In this document: piece after piece, positions 6,067 through 12,166 of the stretch | Numbering within the stretch: the first letter of the stretch is position 1 | How the letters are laid out: each line of letters begins with the position of its first letter | Origin: an uncultured Collinsella sp. | Lineage (GTDB): Bacteria > Actinomycetota > Coriobacteriia > Coriobacteriales > Coriobacteriaceae | Length of the DNA: 12,166 nt | Assembly: GCA_902465105.1 (NCBI GenBank) | Contig: CABQLM010000062.1 | Span: forward strand, 1 to 12,166 | Reading direction: 5' to 3' | Translations under genes and position numbers: made by a program | Notes under the pieces: model-generated | Told to the model about the DNA's origin: nothing | Database searches by the model: none | The model's input: the letters and a program-made list of their open reading frames with translations, nothing else

Positions 6067-7580
6067 TACAGCTCGCCTCCCTTCCCGGCAAAATCGGGCG
6101 CGACGGAAAGCGCGGGCGCACCCGTGGCGGCATCGGCAAAGCCGCGCTCCAGGGCGCGGGCAAACGTGAGCAGCTGACGGTCCTTAAAGGCCGGACCCAC
6201 CAGCTGGGCAGAAACGGGCAGCTGAGTATCCTCGCCCAGGCCCAGCGGCACCGAGACACCGCCGTTGCCGCAAATGTTGAGCGAAATGGTATACAGGTCC
6301 GAAAGGTACATCTGCGTGGGGTCGCTAATCTCGCCAAACTTAAAGGCCGTGCGCGGCGAGGCGGGCATGAGGATGGTGTCCACCTTGGCATACGCGGCAT
6401 CGTAGTCCTGCGTGATGAGCGTGCGGGCCTTTTGTGCAGCGTAGTAGTACTTGTCGTACACGCCCGAGCTCAGCAGGTAGGCGCCGAGCATCTGACGGCG
6501 CTTGGCCTCGGCGCCAAAGCCGTGGGCGCGCGAAAGCGAGCTCTGGTCGGACAGGTTGGCGCAGTCCTCCTCCTGGTAGCCGTAGCGAATGCCGTCGAAG
6601 CGGGCCAGGTTGGAGAACGCCTCGGCCGGGCCGATGACGTAATAGGCGGCGATAGCGGCATCCAGGTGCGGCAGGTCGACCTCGACCAGCTCGGCGCCCT
6701 GGTTCTGCAGCTCCTGGGCGGCGCGCTGAACAGCGGCCTTGACCTCGGGCGTCAGGCCCTCGGCCTCCATAAACGCGGGGATGATGCCCACGCGCTTGCC
6801 CTCGATGCTGTCGTTGAGGTGCTCTGTAAAGTCGACGGCGCAGTCCTGGCTGGTGCAGTCGTACGGATCATGGCCCGCGCCGGTAAGCGCGTTCATGGCC
6901 AGCGCGACATCCTCGACCGTGCGGCCAAAGGGGCCCACCTGGTCGAGCGACGAGCCAAAGGCAACCACGCCGTAACGGCTCACGGCGCCATACGTGGGCT
7001 TAAAGCCCACCACGCCGCACAGCGACGCCGGCTGGCGAATGGAGCCGCCGGTGTCCGAGCCCAGCGAGAGCGCGACCTCGCCCGCGGCGACGGCGGCAGC
7101 GGAGCCGCCCGAGGAGCCACCGGGCACGCGCTCGGTATCCCAGGGGTTGTTGGTGCGGTGGAACGCCGAGCTCTCGGTGGAGCTGCCAAAGGCAAACTCA
7201 TCCATGTTGGCCTTGCCCATGGGCAGGCAACCGGCATCGAGCATCCGCTGGACACAGGTAGCGGTGTAGACGCTCTGGTAGTCCCCGAGCATGCGGGAAG
7301 CGCAGGTGGTGCGCGTGCCCACGAGGTTCATGTTGTCCTTAATGGCCAGCGGCACGCCCGCGAGCGGGGGCAGCGGCTTGCCTGCGGCACGGTCGGCATC
7401 CACGCGCGCAGCGGCCTCGAGCGCGAGCTCGGGCGCCACCTGCAGGAATGCCTGGACCCCGCCCTCGCGCGCCTCGATGGCGGCAAGGGAGGCCTGGGCC
7501 ACCTCGGTAGCGGTAAAGTCGCCGGAGGCAACGCCCGCGGCAATCTGGGCGGCGGTAAGGGAATCGAAGCTTAGCGCCAT
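6066..7580 (-). CDS. gatA: Asp-tRNA(Asn)/Glu-tRNA(Gln) amidotransferase subunit A
   Basis: GatA is the glutaminase that releases ammonia, channelled to GatB for tRNA transamidation. It belongs to the amidase-signature family. The Ser-cisSer-Lys triad is visible: Lys81 (in AIKDNM), Ser156 (in GGSSGGSAA) and Ser180 (in GSDTGGSIRQPA). These are each two residues later than the Lys79, Ser154 and Ser178 of the well-studied staphylococcal enzyme. GKANMDEFAFGSSTESS (122-138) is also typical. Length (504 aa) is normal for GatA. The start overlaps the gatC stop as TAATG, with GGGGGAG as the binding site inside gatC. The enzyme should be functional. Confidence 0.98.
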   Translation of the reverse strand: MALSFDSLTAAQIAAGVASGDFTATEVAQASLAAIEAREGGVQAFLQVAPELALEAAARVDADRAAGKPLPPLAGVPLAIKDNMNLVGTRTTCASRMLGDYQSVYTATCVQRMLDAGCLPMGKANMDEFAFGSSTESSAFHRTNNPWDTERVPGGSSGGSAAAVAAGEVALSLGSDTGGSIRQPASLCGVVGFKPTYGAVSRYGVVAFGSSLDQVGPFGRTVEDVALAMNALTGAGHDPYDCTSQDCAVDFTEHLNDSIEGKRVGIIPAFMEAEGLTPEVKAAVQRAAQELQNQGAELVEVDLPHLDAAIAAYYVIGPAEAFSNLARFDGIRYGYQEEDCANLSDQSSLSRAHGFGAEAKRRQMLGAYLLSSGVYDKYYYAAQKARTLITQDYDAAYAKVDTILMPASPRTAFKFGEISDPTQMYLSDLYTISLNICGNGGVSVPLGLGEDTQLPVSAQLVGPAFKDRQLLTFARALERGFADAATGAPALSVAPDFAGKGGEL

Positions 7581-7891
7581 TACTCGCTCTCCCCCTCTCC
7601 CAAAATGGACGGCACGCGGAAGTAGCGGTCGCGCGCGCTGCCGGCGTTCTCGAGCGCAACGTCGAGCGGCAGGTCGCGCTCGGGCTCGCGCAGGTCATCG
7701 CCCATCACGTTGGACAGGCTTCCGATGGGATGGAACGTGGGCTCCACGTCGGGCAAGTCATATTGCAAGACGGGCTCGAGCATCTGGACGGCGTCGTTCA
7801 TGTAGGACGTCATCTGGGTGAGCTCGTCATCGGTCAGTGCGATCTTTGCGTACTCGGCGATGCCGCACACGTCTTTCTCGCTGAGTGCCAT
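7580..7891 (-). CDS. gatC: Asp-tRNA(Asn)/Glu-tRNA(Gln) amidotransferase subunit C
   Basis: GatC is a small belt-like subunit that stabilises the GatA-GatB assembly. The 103-aa product has the usual plan: an N-terminal helical part (MALSEKDVCGIAEYAKIAL, then DELTQM), a central PTFHP turn near residues 51-55, and the C-terminal signature ALENAGSARDRYFRVPSIL. The start at 7891 is preferred over 7909 because AAGGGAG lies at the right distance before it and because MALSEKDV matches the family N-terminus. It is the first gene of gatCAB, with the promoter region upstream in a repeat-rich gap. Confidence 0.95.
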   Translation of the reverse strand: MALSEKDVCGIAEYAKIALTDDELTQMTSYMNDAVQMLEPVLQYDLPDVEPTFHPIGSLSNVMGDDLREPERDLPLDVALENAGSARDRYFRVPSILGEGESE

Positions 7892-7926
7892 AGGCGCTCC
7901 CTTCCGCATAACAGATAAACCGCTCT

Positions 7927-7932
7927 AGTATA
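7927..7932 (-). promoter_or_regulatory. Candidate -10 box of gatCAB
   Basis: TATACT on the minus strand lies 35 bp before the gatC start codon. No good -35 box stands 16-18 bp upstream, so the promoter call is tentative. The 21-bp phased repeats further upstream could hold activator sites. Confidence 0.4.
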
Positions 7933-8025
7933 CAAGGCAACGCCGCTTGGAGCAGGCGCTTTACCCAAATGCAGCGAAAACGTAACGAGGGCGGCGGTTG
8001 GCAGGGCGTGGTCCGGCGGTTCTGC

Positions 8026-8076
8026 AGCGAAACCGCACCGTCCATAGCGAAAACCGACCCGCCCACAACGAAAACC
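8026..8076. repeat. Three AGCGAAAACC-type direct repeats at exact 21-bp spacing
   Basis: AGCGAAACC (8026-8034), AGCGAAAACC (8046-8055) and AACGAAAACC (8067-8076) end 21 bp apart each, two turns of the helix; on the minus strand the units read GGTTTTCG(C/T)T. A fourth copy, AGCGAAAACG, is at 7973-7982, out of phase. The third copy runs into the left arm of the foldback at 8072. Too short and too degenerate for CRISPR. Equal helical phase suggests protein binding. Confidence 0.65.
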
Positions 8077-8136
8077 ATCACAACATTCGACGCTTTTCGT
8101 CAAAATCGAAATTTTCATCGAATGTTGTGATGGTTT
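8072..8136. repeat. Foldback element B, perfect 19-bp arms
   Basis: AAACCATCACAACATTCGA (8072-8090) is exactly repeated inverted at 8118-8136. The 27-base loop contains a second small hairpin, AAAAT-CGAA-ATTTT (8102-8115). No T-run follows on either strand, so it is not a typical terminator. It sits between the 3' end of the sortase gene and the gatCAB promoter region. Confidence 0.85.
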
Positions 8137-8146
8137 GGAAGCCCCG

Positions 8147-8181
8147 ACCACCACAAAGGTTCCTGTCCCCATTGTGGTGGT
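8147..8181. repeat. Hairpin with 10-bp stem ACCACCACAA
   Basis: ACCACCACAA (8147-8156) pairs with 8172-8181 around a 15-base loop containing AGGTTCCTGTCCCC. On the minus strand it starts 13 bases after the sortase stop codon and may mark the end of that mRNA, although no T-run follows. A similar wording, GACAAAGGGACCGTTCCTG, occurs at about 4005-4021, which hints at a repeated motif. Confidence 0.7.
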
Positions 8182-8194
8182 TCTAAACGGTGTC

Positions 8195-9133
8195 CTATGC
8201 CGAGGCTTTGGTCTTGCGACGTTTGCGGACCGCGTGGATCACGATGTCCAGCAGCAACAGCACAATGGCCACGACCACGATAAGCACGGCAAACTCGCGC
8301 TTACCCCAGTGGCGACCGGCCAGCGACTTTTGCTTGTCGACGTCCTTCTTGCTGTACTTGGTGCGCACGCAGTGCACCAGCAGGCGATGGTCGTTTACGC
8401 CATAGGGGGTGCAGGTGACGAGCGTCACCTTGTCGGCGCCCGGTTCGATGGTCAGCGACTCCATCTCCTCGGGCAGCACCACCTCGGAGTCCACCATCTT
8501 GTAGGCGAGCGTCTTGCTCATGGTGTGCAGCAGCACCAGGTCGCCGGGCTCCAGCGAATGGATGTCGTCGAACATACTCAGGTTGCGCATGCCCGAGTGC
8601 GCGGTGAGCACGCAATGCGTCGAGGTGCCGCCCACCGGCAGGCTCGTGCCCTCCAGGTGGCCGACGCCCGCCATGAGGACCTCCTCGCTCGTGCCGTGGT
8701 AGATAGGCATGCTCACGTCGATGGAGGGGATTTCGACCCAGCTCATCATGGGGTCGCGGTCAAAGATGAGCTGCTGGTCGTAGGGCTCGATCTGGTCGGC
8801 GGGAAGCTCGGTGGCCTCGCCGGCAAGTTGCTCGTTATAGGAGCGCGCCTGAAGCAGAATGCGCTCGCGTTCCTCTTCGGAGAGCGCGTCCACGGTGCTG
8901 GACACGGTACTGATCTGGTTAAACACACCCGAGGCCTCGAGCCGGTCCAAGATCCACGGCCAAGTCATAAGGCCCACGCCAATAAGGATGATGACGATGG
9001 TGATGAGCCGGTCGGCCCAGCGCGGCAGTCGCTTGCGGCGGCGCTTGGGTTTTGGTTGAGGTTTGGGTTGAGGGCTTGAGCCACCGTTGGTCGCGGCGTT
9101 ATTGCTCTTCATATGTTTGGCGCCCTGCACCAT
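8195..9133 (-). CDS. srtC: Class C (pilin-polymerising) sortase
   Basis: This membrane transpeptidase cleaves pilin LPxTG motifs and joins the Thr to a lysine of the next pilin. The 312-aa protein has a Pro/Lys/Arg-rich cytosolic N-terminus (about 20-37), membrane segment 43-61, and an extracellular catalytic domain. This shows the class C signatures IPSIDVSMPIYHGT, GVGHLEGTSLPVGG and TLVTCTPYGVNDHRLLV, with catalytic His179, Cys241 and Arg250. A C-terminal membrane helix (281-300) precedes a basic tail, as expected for class C. A DRDP at 125-128 may be the lid motif. The start at 9133 is chosen because GAGGAG lies nine bases upstream; a Met eight codons in lacks one. It follows the two pilin genes on the same strand, but 540 bp away beyond a terminator, so it is probably transcribed separately or by read-through. 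All catalytic residues are intact. Confidence 0.95.
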   Translation of the reverse strand: MVQGAKHMKSNNAATNGGSSPQPKPQPKPKRRRKRLPRWADRLITIVIILIGVGLMTWPWILDRLEASGVFNQISTVSSTVDALSEEERERILLQARSYNEQLAGEATELPADQIEPYDQQLIFDRDPMMSWVEIPSIDVSMPIYHGTSEEVLMAGVGHLEGTSLPVGGTSTHCVLTAHSGMRNLSMFDDIHSLEPGDLVLLHTMSKTLAYKMVDSEVVLPEEMESLTIEPGADKVTLVTCTPYGVNDHRLLVHCVRTKYSKKDVDKQKSLAGRHWGKREFAVLIVVVAIVLLLLDIVIHAVRKRRKTKASA

Positions 9134-9149
9134 CGCCAGTCACTCCTCT

Positions 9150-9163
9150 ACAACTCAAGTTGT
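9150..9163. promoter_or_regulatory. Palindrome before the sortase binding site
   Basis: ACAACT and AGTTGT flank two bases, immediately upstream of the sortase ribosome binding site (9143-9148). It could be an operator or a small 5' hairpin that hides the binding site. An AT-rich TATTATTTG just upstream (about 9168-9177) could be a -10 region, but no -35 box is clear. Confidence 0.35.
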
Positions 9164-9256
9164 CTAAACAAATAATAGCTGATTAGCGAGCTTCCGCGCC
9201 GGACAACACAGCCAAACAGCATTGTGCAGCGCGAGCATGGGCCAGCATTTGCGTTT

Positions 9257-9292
9257 TCAAAATATCCCGAATCGGCGGGGCGATTCGGGATA
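9257..9292 (-). terminator. Terminator or attenuator upstream of the sortase
   Basis: A perfect 12-bp stem, TATCCCGAATCG (9263-9274) with 9281-9292, six-base loop, is followed on the minus strand by TTTTGAAAA. It stands about 130 bp before the sortase start and directly after the large hairpin at 9297-9363, so it ends a short upstream RNA or attenuates sortase transcription. Confidence 0.65.
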
Positions 9293-9396
9293 CAATAACA
9301 ACAGGAAACGACGCACTCCGCGTAAGTACTTAGGAGCGCGGGCGACCAGTTTCCGACGTTGTTAAATGCCCGGGCTCCGAACCCCGGGCATTCTTA
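9263..9396 (-). ncRNA. Candidate structured RNA of three successive hairpins
   Basis: On the minus strand three hairpins follow one another. The first is AATGCCCGGG with an eight-base loop (9365-9392). The second is a composite stem at 9297-9363: AACAAC/GTTGTT, then GGAAAC/GTTTCC, then GCGCTCC/GGAGTGC, capped by a loop containing TAAGTACTTA. The third is the terminator at 9263-9292. In the innermost stem one pair is G-U on the minus strand but A-C on the plus strand, which favours the minus strand as the RNA. I do not recognise a known riboswitch or small RNA family. It may be a small RNA, a sortase leader, or an interspersed repeat. The first hairpin followed by TTCTTATT could also terminate plus-strand transcription. 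Confidence 0.4.
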
Positions 9397-9538
9397 TTAG
9401 CGCTTGTTGCGGCGCAAATGCCTTCTACCGTCCGCACCGCGCGTGCGCCTACGGACCTTAAACCGAACCTCATACGAGTCAAGAAACGCGATGACGAACG
9501 TGCCCGCATCGGACGATGGAGGCTGGCTGCGTTATCCC

Positions 9539-9575
9539 AAAAAACGGGGCAAACTCCAGTGCGGAGTCTGCCCCG
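9539..9575 (-). terminator. Terminator of the pilin genes
   Basis: CGGGGCA and TGCCCCG with an inner ACTCC/GGAGT stem (9545-9575) are followed on the minus strand by TTTTTT (9539-9544). It lies 100 bp after the major pilin stop codon and before the sortase, so the pilin transcript should mostly end here. The remaining gap between 9397 and 9538 has no gene I can support. Confidence 0.85.
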
Positions 9576-9675
9576 AAAAGAGAATAGCAAAGCAAGAACG
9601 TGGATGAACGAGAAAAGTGTCCGCAAGTCTCATGGCCATCACATCCCACCTGCCAAAGGGATGGGTGAGTGAGCG

Positions 9676-11352
9676 TTACTCCTGCTCGGACTCCTCAGCC
9701 TGCTTACGACTGCGGATGAGATGCGCCACGCCGATGCACAGCACCGCGCCGCCAGCGATCCAAGTGAAGGTCACGCCGTTAAGGCCGGTGAGGGGGAGGC
9801 CGGAGCCCTTCTTGTTCTTGACGGTGAGGTTGACGGTGCCGTTTTCAAAACTCGGAGTAACGACAAGATCGGAGCCGTCCTTGGACACGGTGACGTTCAG
9901 GTCGTTATTGCCCTCATCCTGCCCAAGGCCCTCAGCCTTGATGGTGAACGTGAAGTCGGGCAGCGTGTTGTAGCCGTCGAGCGTGTGGGTCTCCTTGACC
10001 TTGTAGGTGCCGGCATCAAGGCCCTTGATGTTGATCTCGCCCTTGGCATCGGTCCGGAACTCGTGGGCAGCACTGCCGAGGGAGCCGTCCTGTTGGACAA
10101 ACTGAGTGCCGGTGCCCTCGTCGGCACCCGTGGCCTGGATGGTGAACTCTACGCCCTCGAGCTTGGTGGCCTCGCTAGCAGAGTCCTCCTTGACGAGCTT
10201 GAGCGCGTAGGTGTAGTCGCGGACGGTGTCGGGCACGGACTCGCCCTTGGAGTCGTGGCCGGGGTTGTTGGAGTAGACGAGCTTGACTGTATTCTTATTG
10301 CCCTCGCCACCGACAAAGACATTTTGAGCCTTGGTGGAATCAAGTTTGGCGGTGTAGGTCACAACGATCTTGGAATTCGGCTTGACGGTTGCGCCCGAAC
10401 TCTTGAGATTATTGAACGTGACCGTCAGAAGGTTATGGCCGTTCTCCTGATCATAGACAACAGCGTACTTGTCGGCAGCAATCTTAGTCCCATCGACCGT
10501 AACCTCAACGGAAGTCGCTTCGGCGGTCAGGCCGGCGGACAGCTCGTCGTGGAACTGGTAGTAATACGTGTCGAACGTGTCGACGTTCTCAGCGACGGTA
10601 CCGGTCAGCTGGTACTCAACATTCTGACCCATCTGGGAGTCAGCCTTGTCAGCCCAATTGCTGTCGGGCTTGTCGTCCCTGACCTTCTTTTCGACCGTGG
10701 GGATGTCCGTCTTCTCGGCAACCTCCACAGCGCTGCCGCCCACGACGGCGAAAATCGGCGAGGTGCCGGTCTGCTTCTTATTGGAGTAGTCCTCCTTAGT
10801 TCCAATTGAGACGGGGTCAGTCAAGAAGAGATAGTAGCCATTGCTCGTGGCAGTGAAAGGGCTACCAGCGGCAAAAGATTCGCCCGTAGCAGTAACGTTC
10901 TCTCACACAATACCGGCAATCTTGTTGAGAAGGTGATCCTTATCAACAACAGTCTCAGCAGTAGTGCCGGTAACGTTCTTAGTCAACCAATCGGCCACGT
11001 CCTGGGCGGTAGTTTTATTAGGCAGCTTGGGATTAGAAGCCCCATACTTCGAATCCGCTTTAATAGCATTGATAATGGCATTCTGAACATTCGGATCCAC
11101 GCCCGCTGCCCAACTGACGTTGGAGACAATCTTACCAGTCGTCCCCTCCTCAGTAGGATCCACGACATCGGCCTTGAAGATCTGGTACGCCTTGAACTTG
11201 GTGTTTCCGTTGTCTGCGTTCTGTGTGATGGTGATGGTGTTGTCGCCCTCAGCAAACGCCATGGTCACCGGGGCCATAACCCCACCAAAGCTCAACGCCG
11301 CTGTGAGGCCTGCCGTTACTGCCAGGCGTGCGATGTTCTTGTTCATGCTCAT
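9676..11352 (-). pseudogene. Major pilin (SpaA-type), interrupted by in-frame TGA
   Basis: This gene codes for the main subunit of a sortase-built pilus. The start at 11352 has GGAGG eight bases upstream. Residues 1-34 form a signal peptide (cleavage after AFA). The N-terminal domain (TITITQ...FKAYQIFKADV) runs to codon 149, where TGA (10903-10905) stops it. The same frame continues without a shift through ENVTATGESFAAGSPF...GYYLFLTDP, a normal continuation of the family. Then come the pilin-lysine region IPTVEKKV (217-224), a D2 isopeptide domain, a CnaB domain with E-box YKVKE (Glu454), LPLTG (519-523), a membrane helix and a tail ending SEQE. Full read-through would give 558 residues. As it stands, the first part would be secreted but not anchored, and the second part has no signal peptide. 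A point mutation such as CGA, GGA or TGG to TGA would explain it. Recent loss is likely because the rest of the frame is intact. It lies between the ancillary pilin and the sortase. Confidence 0.85.
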
Positions 11353-11460
11353 CTTCTTTTCCTCCGTTTTCCGGTTGATTCTCATTCGATCGGTCATCAT
11401 CTGTCTGTATCTTAGCATCTACTTCGCTACGTCTCGCCCCGCTCTCTGTGGGGCTGCCAG

Positions 11461-12166
11461 CTACTCTTTATGGCTGCCACCTCCCCGCTTGACCAGGAGC
11501 GCGACCACGATGAGCGCGGCTCCGACGACCGCAACAGCGGCCGCGGCGTACATTGCCATATCGCCAGTCGAGGGCATAAAGCCTCCGGTGGTAATACTAG
11601 GGGGCGTGCCGGTGGGCGTGTTGATGATCGACGCCTCCAAGCTGCCCGTCGACCCGTCAGCGCTGTCGGCGCGCAGGGGCGACTCGGCCGTGATGGTGAG
11701 CTTGGGCTTGGCGGCGGCCACCTGCTTAACGTCCAGACCATCGGCCTTGACCGTCACGGAGCGCGTGCCCTTAAAGGCGGTGTAGCCCTTGGGCGCCTTG
11801 AGCTCGCGGATCTCCAGCTTGCCCGAGTCCACGCCCGAAACGGTCACGCGGCCGTCCTCGCCCGTGGTGACGGTGGCCTTGCCCTCCGCATCCCACGTGC
11901 CATCGGCCGACAGCGTGCGACCGCGGTCGTCCGTGATGCTCAGGACCGCCCCGGGCAGCGGCTTATCGCCGTCGCTGCCGCGCTTGGTGAGCGCGAGATC
12001 CCAGGTGTAGGCGCACGCGTCATCGCTCGGCGTGCGGGTGAAGCCGGCGTCGCCGGACTGGTCGGCCAAGGGAGAGCGCGGGTAGCGCAGGTAGACCTCG
12101 TTGGGGTTGCCCTTGGCGATGCCGTGGCTGCACGCGCCGTTGAGCGGCGCGTCGTACACGGCGACC
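11461..12166 (-). CDS. Ancillary/tip pilin, C-terminal part (window edge)
   Basis: The frame is open to the right edge, so the N-terminus is missing; 234 residues are visible. The first 45 or so (APLNGACSHGIAKGNPNEVYLRYP) are the end of a D2-type isopeptide domain. A CnaB domain follows (WDLALTKRGSDGDKPLPGAVLSI ... LEIRELKAPKGY), with the Lys of LTKR and the Glu of IREL as the likely isopeptide pair. A Pro/Thr-rich linker, the sorting motif MPSTG instead of LPxTG, a membrane helix and the tail VKRGGGSHKE complete it. It would be attached to the pilus or wall by a sortase, either at the tip or base. The usual YSNNP at the end of the D2 domain is YPRSP here, so that isopeptide Asn may be absent. 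It lies 108 bp upstream of the major pilin in the same orientation, with a small GCCCC/GGGGC hairpin (11436-11454) between them and no clear T-run, so the two are probably one operon. Confidence 0.85.
   Translation of the reverse strand, partial: VAVYDAPLNGACSHGIAKGNPNEVYLRYPRSPLADQSGDAGFTRTPSDDACAYTWDLALTKRGSDGDKPLPGAVLSITDDRGRTLSADGTWDAEGKATVTTGEDGRVTVSGVDSGKLEIRELKAPKGYTAFKGTRSVTVKADGLDVKQVAAAKPKLTITAESPLRADSADGSTGSLEASIINTPTGTPPSITTGGFMPSTGDMAMYAAAAVAVVGAALIVVALLVKRGGGSHKE

Noticed and set aside
5155..6177. 340-aa plus-strand frame opposite gatB
   Set aside because: Antisense shadow of the GC-rich gatB gene, with compositionally biased sequence and no known motif; the same holds for the 380-aa frame opposite gatA and the 362-aa frame opposite the pilin.
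8026..8076. CRISPR array
   Set aside because: Repeats are about 10 bp, degenerate and spaced at 21 bp without spacers of CRISPR length; no cas genes. The 22-bp pair in element A is only two copies.
9330..9626. 98-aa minus-strand frame between pilin and sortase
   Set aside because: It crosses the pilin terminator and the GC-rich hairpin and has no binding site. A nearby Arg-rich frame ending at about 9408 is also unsupported.
9642..9663. CATCCC/GGGATG hairpin just after the pilin stop codon
   Set aside because: The stem is only six pairs with no T-run; the stronger terminator at 9539-9575 explains the transcript end better.
10903..10905. Selenocysteine or recoded TGA in the pilin
   Set aside because: No selenoprotein family has this form, no SECIS-like hairpin stands right after the codon, and the codon falls in an ordinary linker; a nonsense mutation is simpler.

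Overview
The window looks like the chromosome of a high-GC Gram-positive, most likely a Collinsella-type member of the Coriobacteriia. This rests on the whole picture: GC-rich sequence, a GatCAB amidotransferase operon, an SpaA/sortase C pilus cluster with an actinobacterial-style signal peptide, and dense palindromic intergenic repeats. The genus is an inference and cannot be proved from the sequence alone. Almost every gene is on the minus strand; the only convincing plus-strand gene is a small protein of unknown function near the left end.

Layout from left to right. (1) At 81-490 lies tmRNA (ssrA, minus) with its own strong terminator; a 17-bp inverted copy of its T-arm sits just beyond that terminator. 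(2) At 728-1162 is a 144-aa plus-strand protein of unknown function, convergent with the next operon. (3) At 1227-3566 is a two-gene minus operon: a small protein with one membrane segment, then a P1B-like metal ATPase. A promoter with an overlapping palindrome lies upstream. The pair resembles the PacL (DUF1490)/CtpC pairs of mycobacteria. (4) At 3567-4389 there is an 820-bp gene-free stretch packed with foldback and tandem hairpin repeats. (5) At 4390-7891 lies the gatC-gatA-gatB operon, with both junctions overlapping as TAATG. GatCAB amidates misacylated Glu-tRNA(Gln) and/or Asp-tRNA(Asn). (6) At 7892-8194 is a second repeat-rich stretch with 21-bp phased repeats and two inverted repeats. 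(7) At 8195-12166 is a pilus cluster in the transcription order tip/ancillary pilin (cut by the window edge), major pilin, class C sortase.

In the pilus cluster the sortase would join major pilin subunits through their LPLTG motif and a pilin lysine, and add the ancillary pilin carrying MPSTG. The major pilin reading frame is interrupted by a single in-frame TGA at codon 150, with homologous sequence continuing in the same frame afterwards. As read, this strain should not make the full pilin from this copy. The sortase is separated from the pilins by a terminator and by a block of three successive hairpins that looks like a structured RNA or attenuator on the minus strand.

The most unusual content is non-coding: two unrelated-looking foldback elements (3804-3972 and 8026-8136) share an organisation (perfect terminal stems, direct repeats at 21-22 bp spacing containing AAAACC, and a CGACRCTTTTYG-like core), and there is a two-copy 130-bp array of hairpins whose stems differ while loop and flanks are kept.
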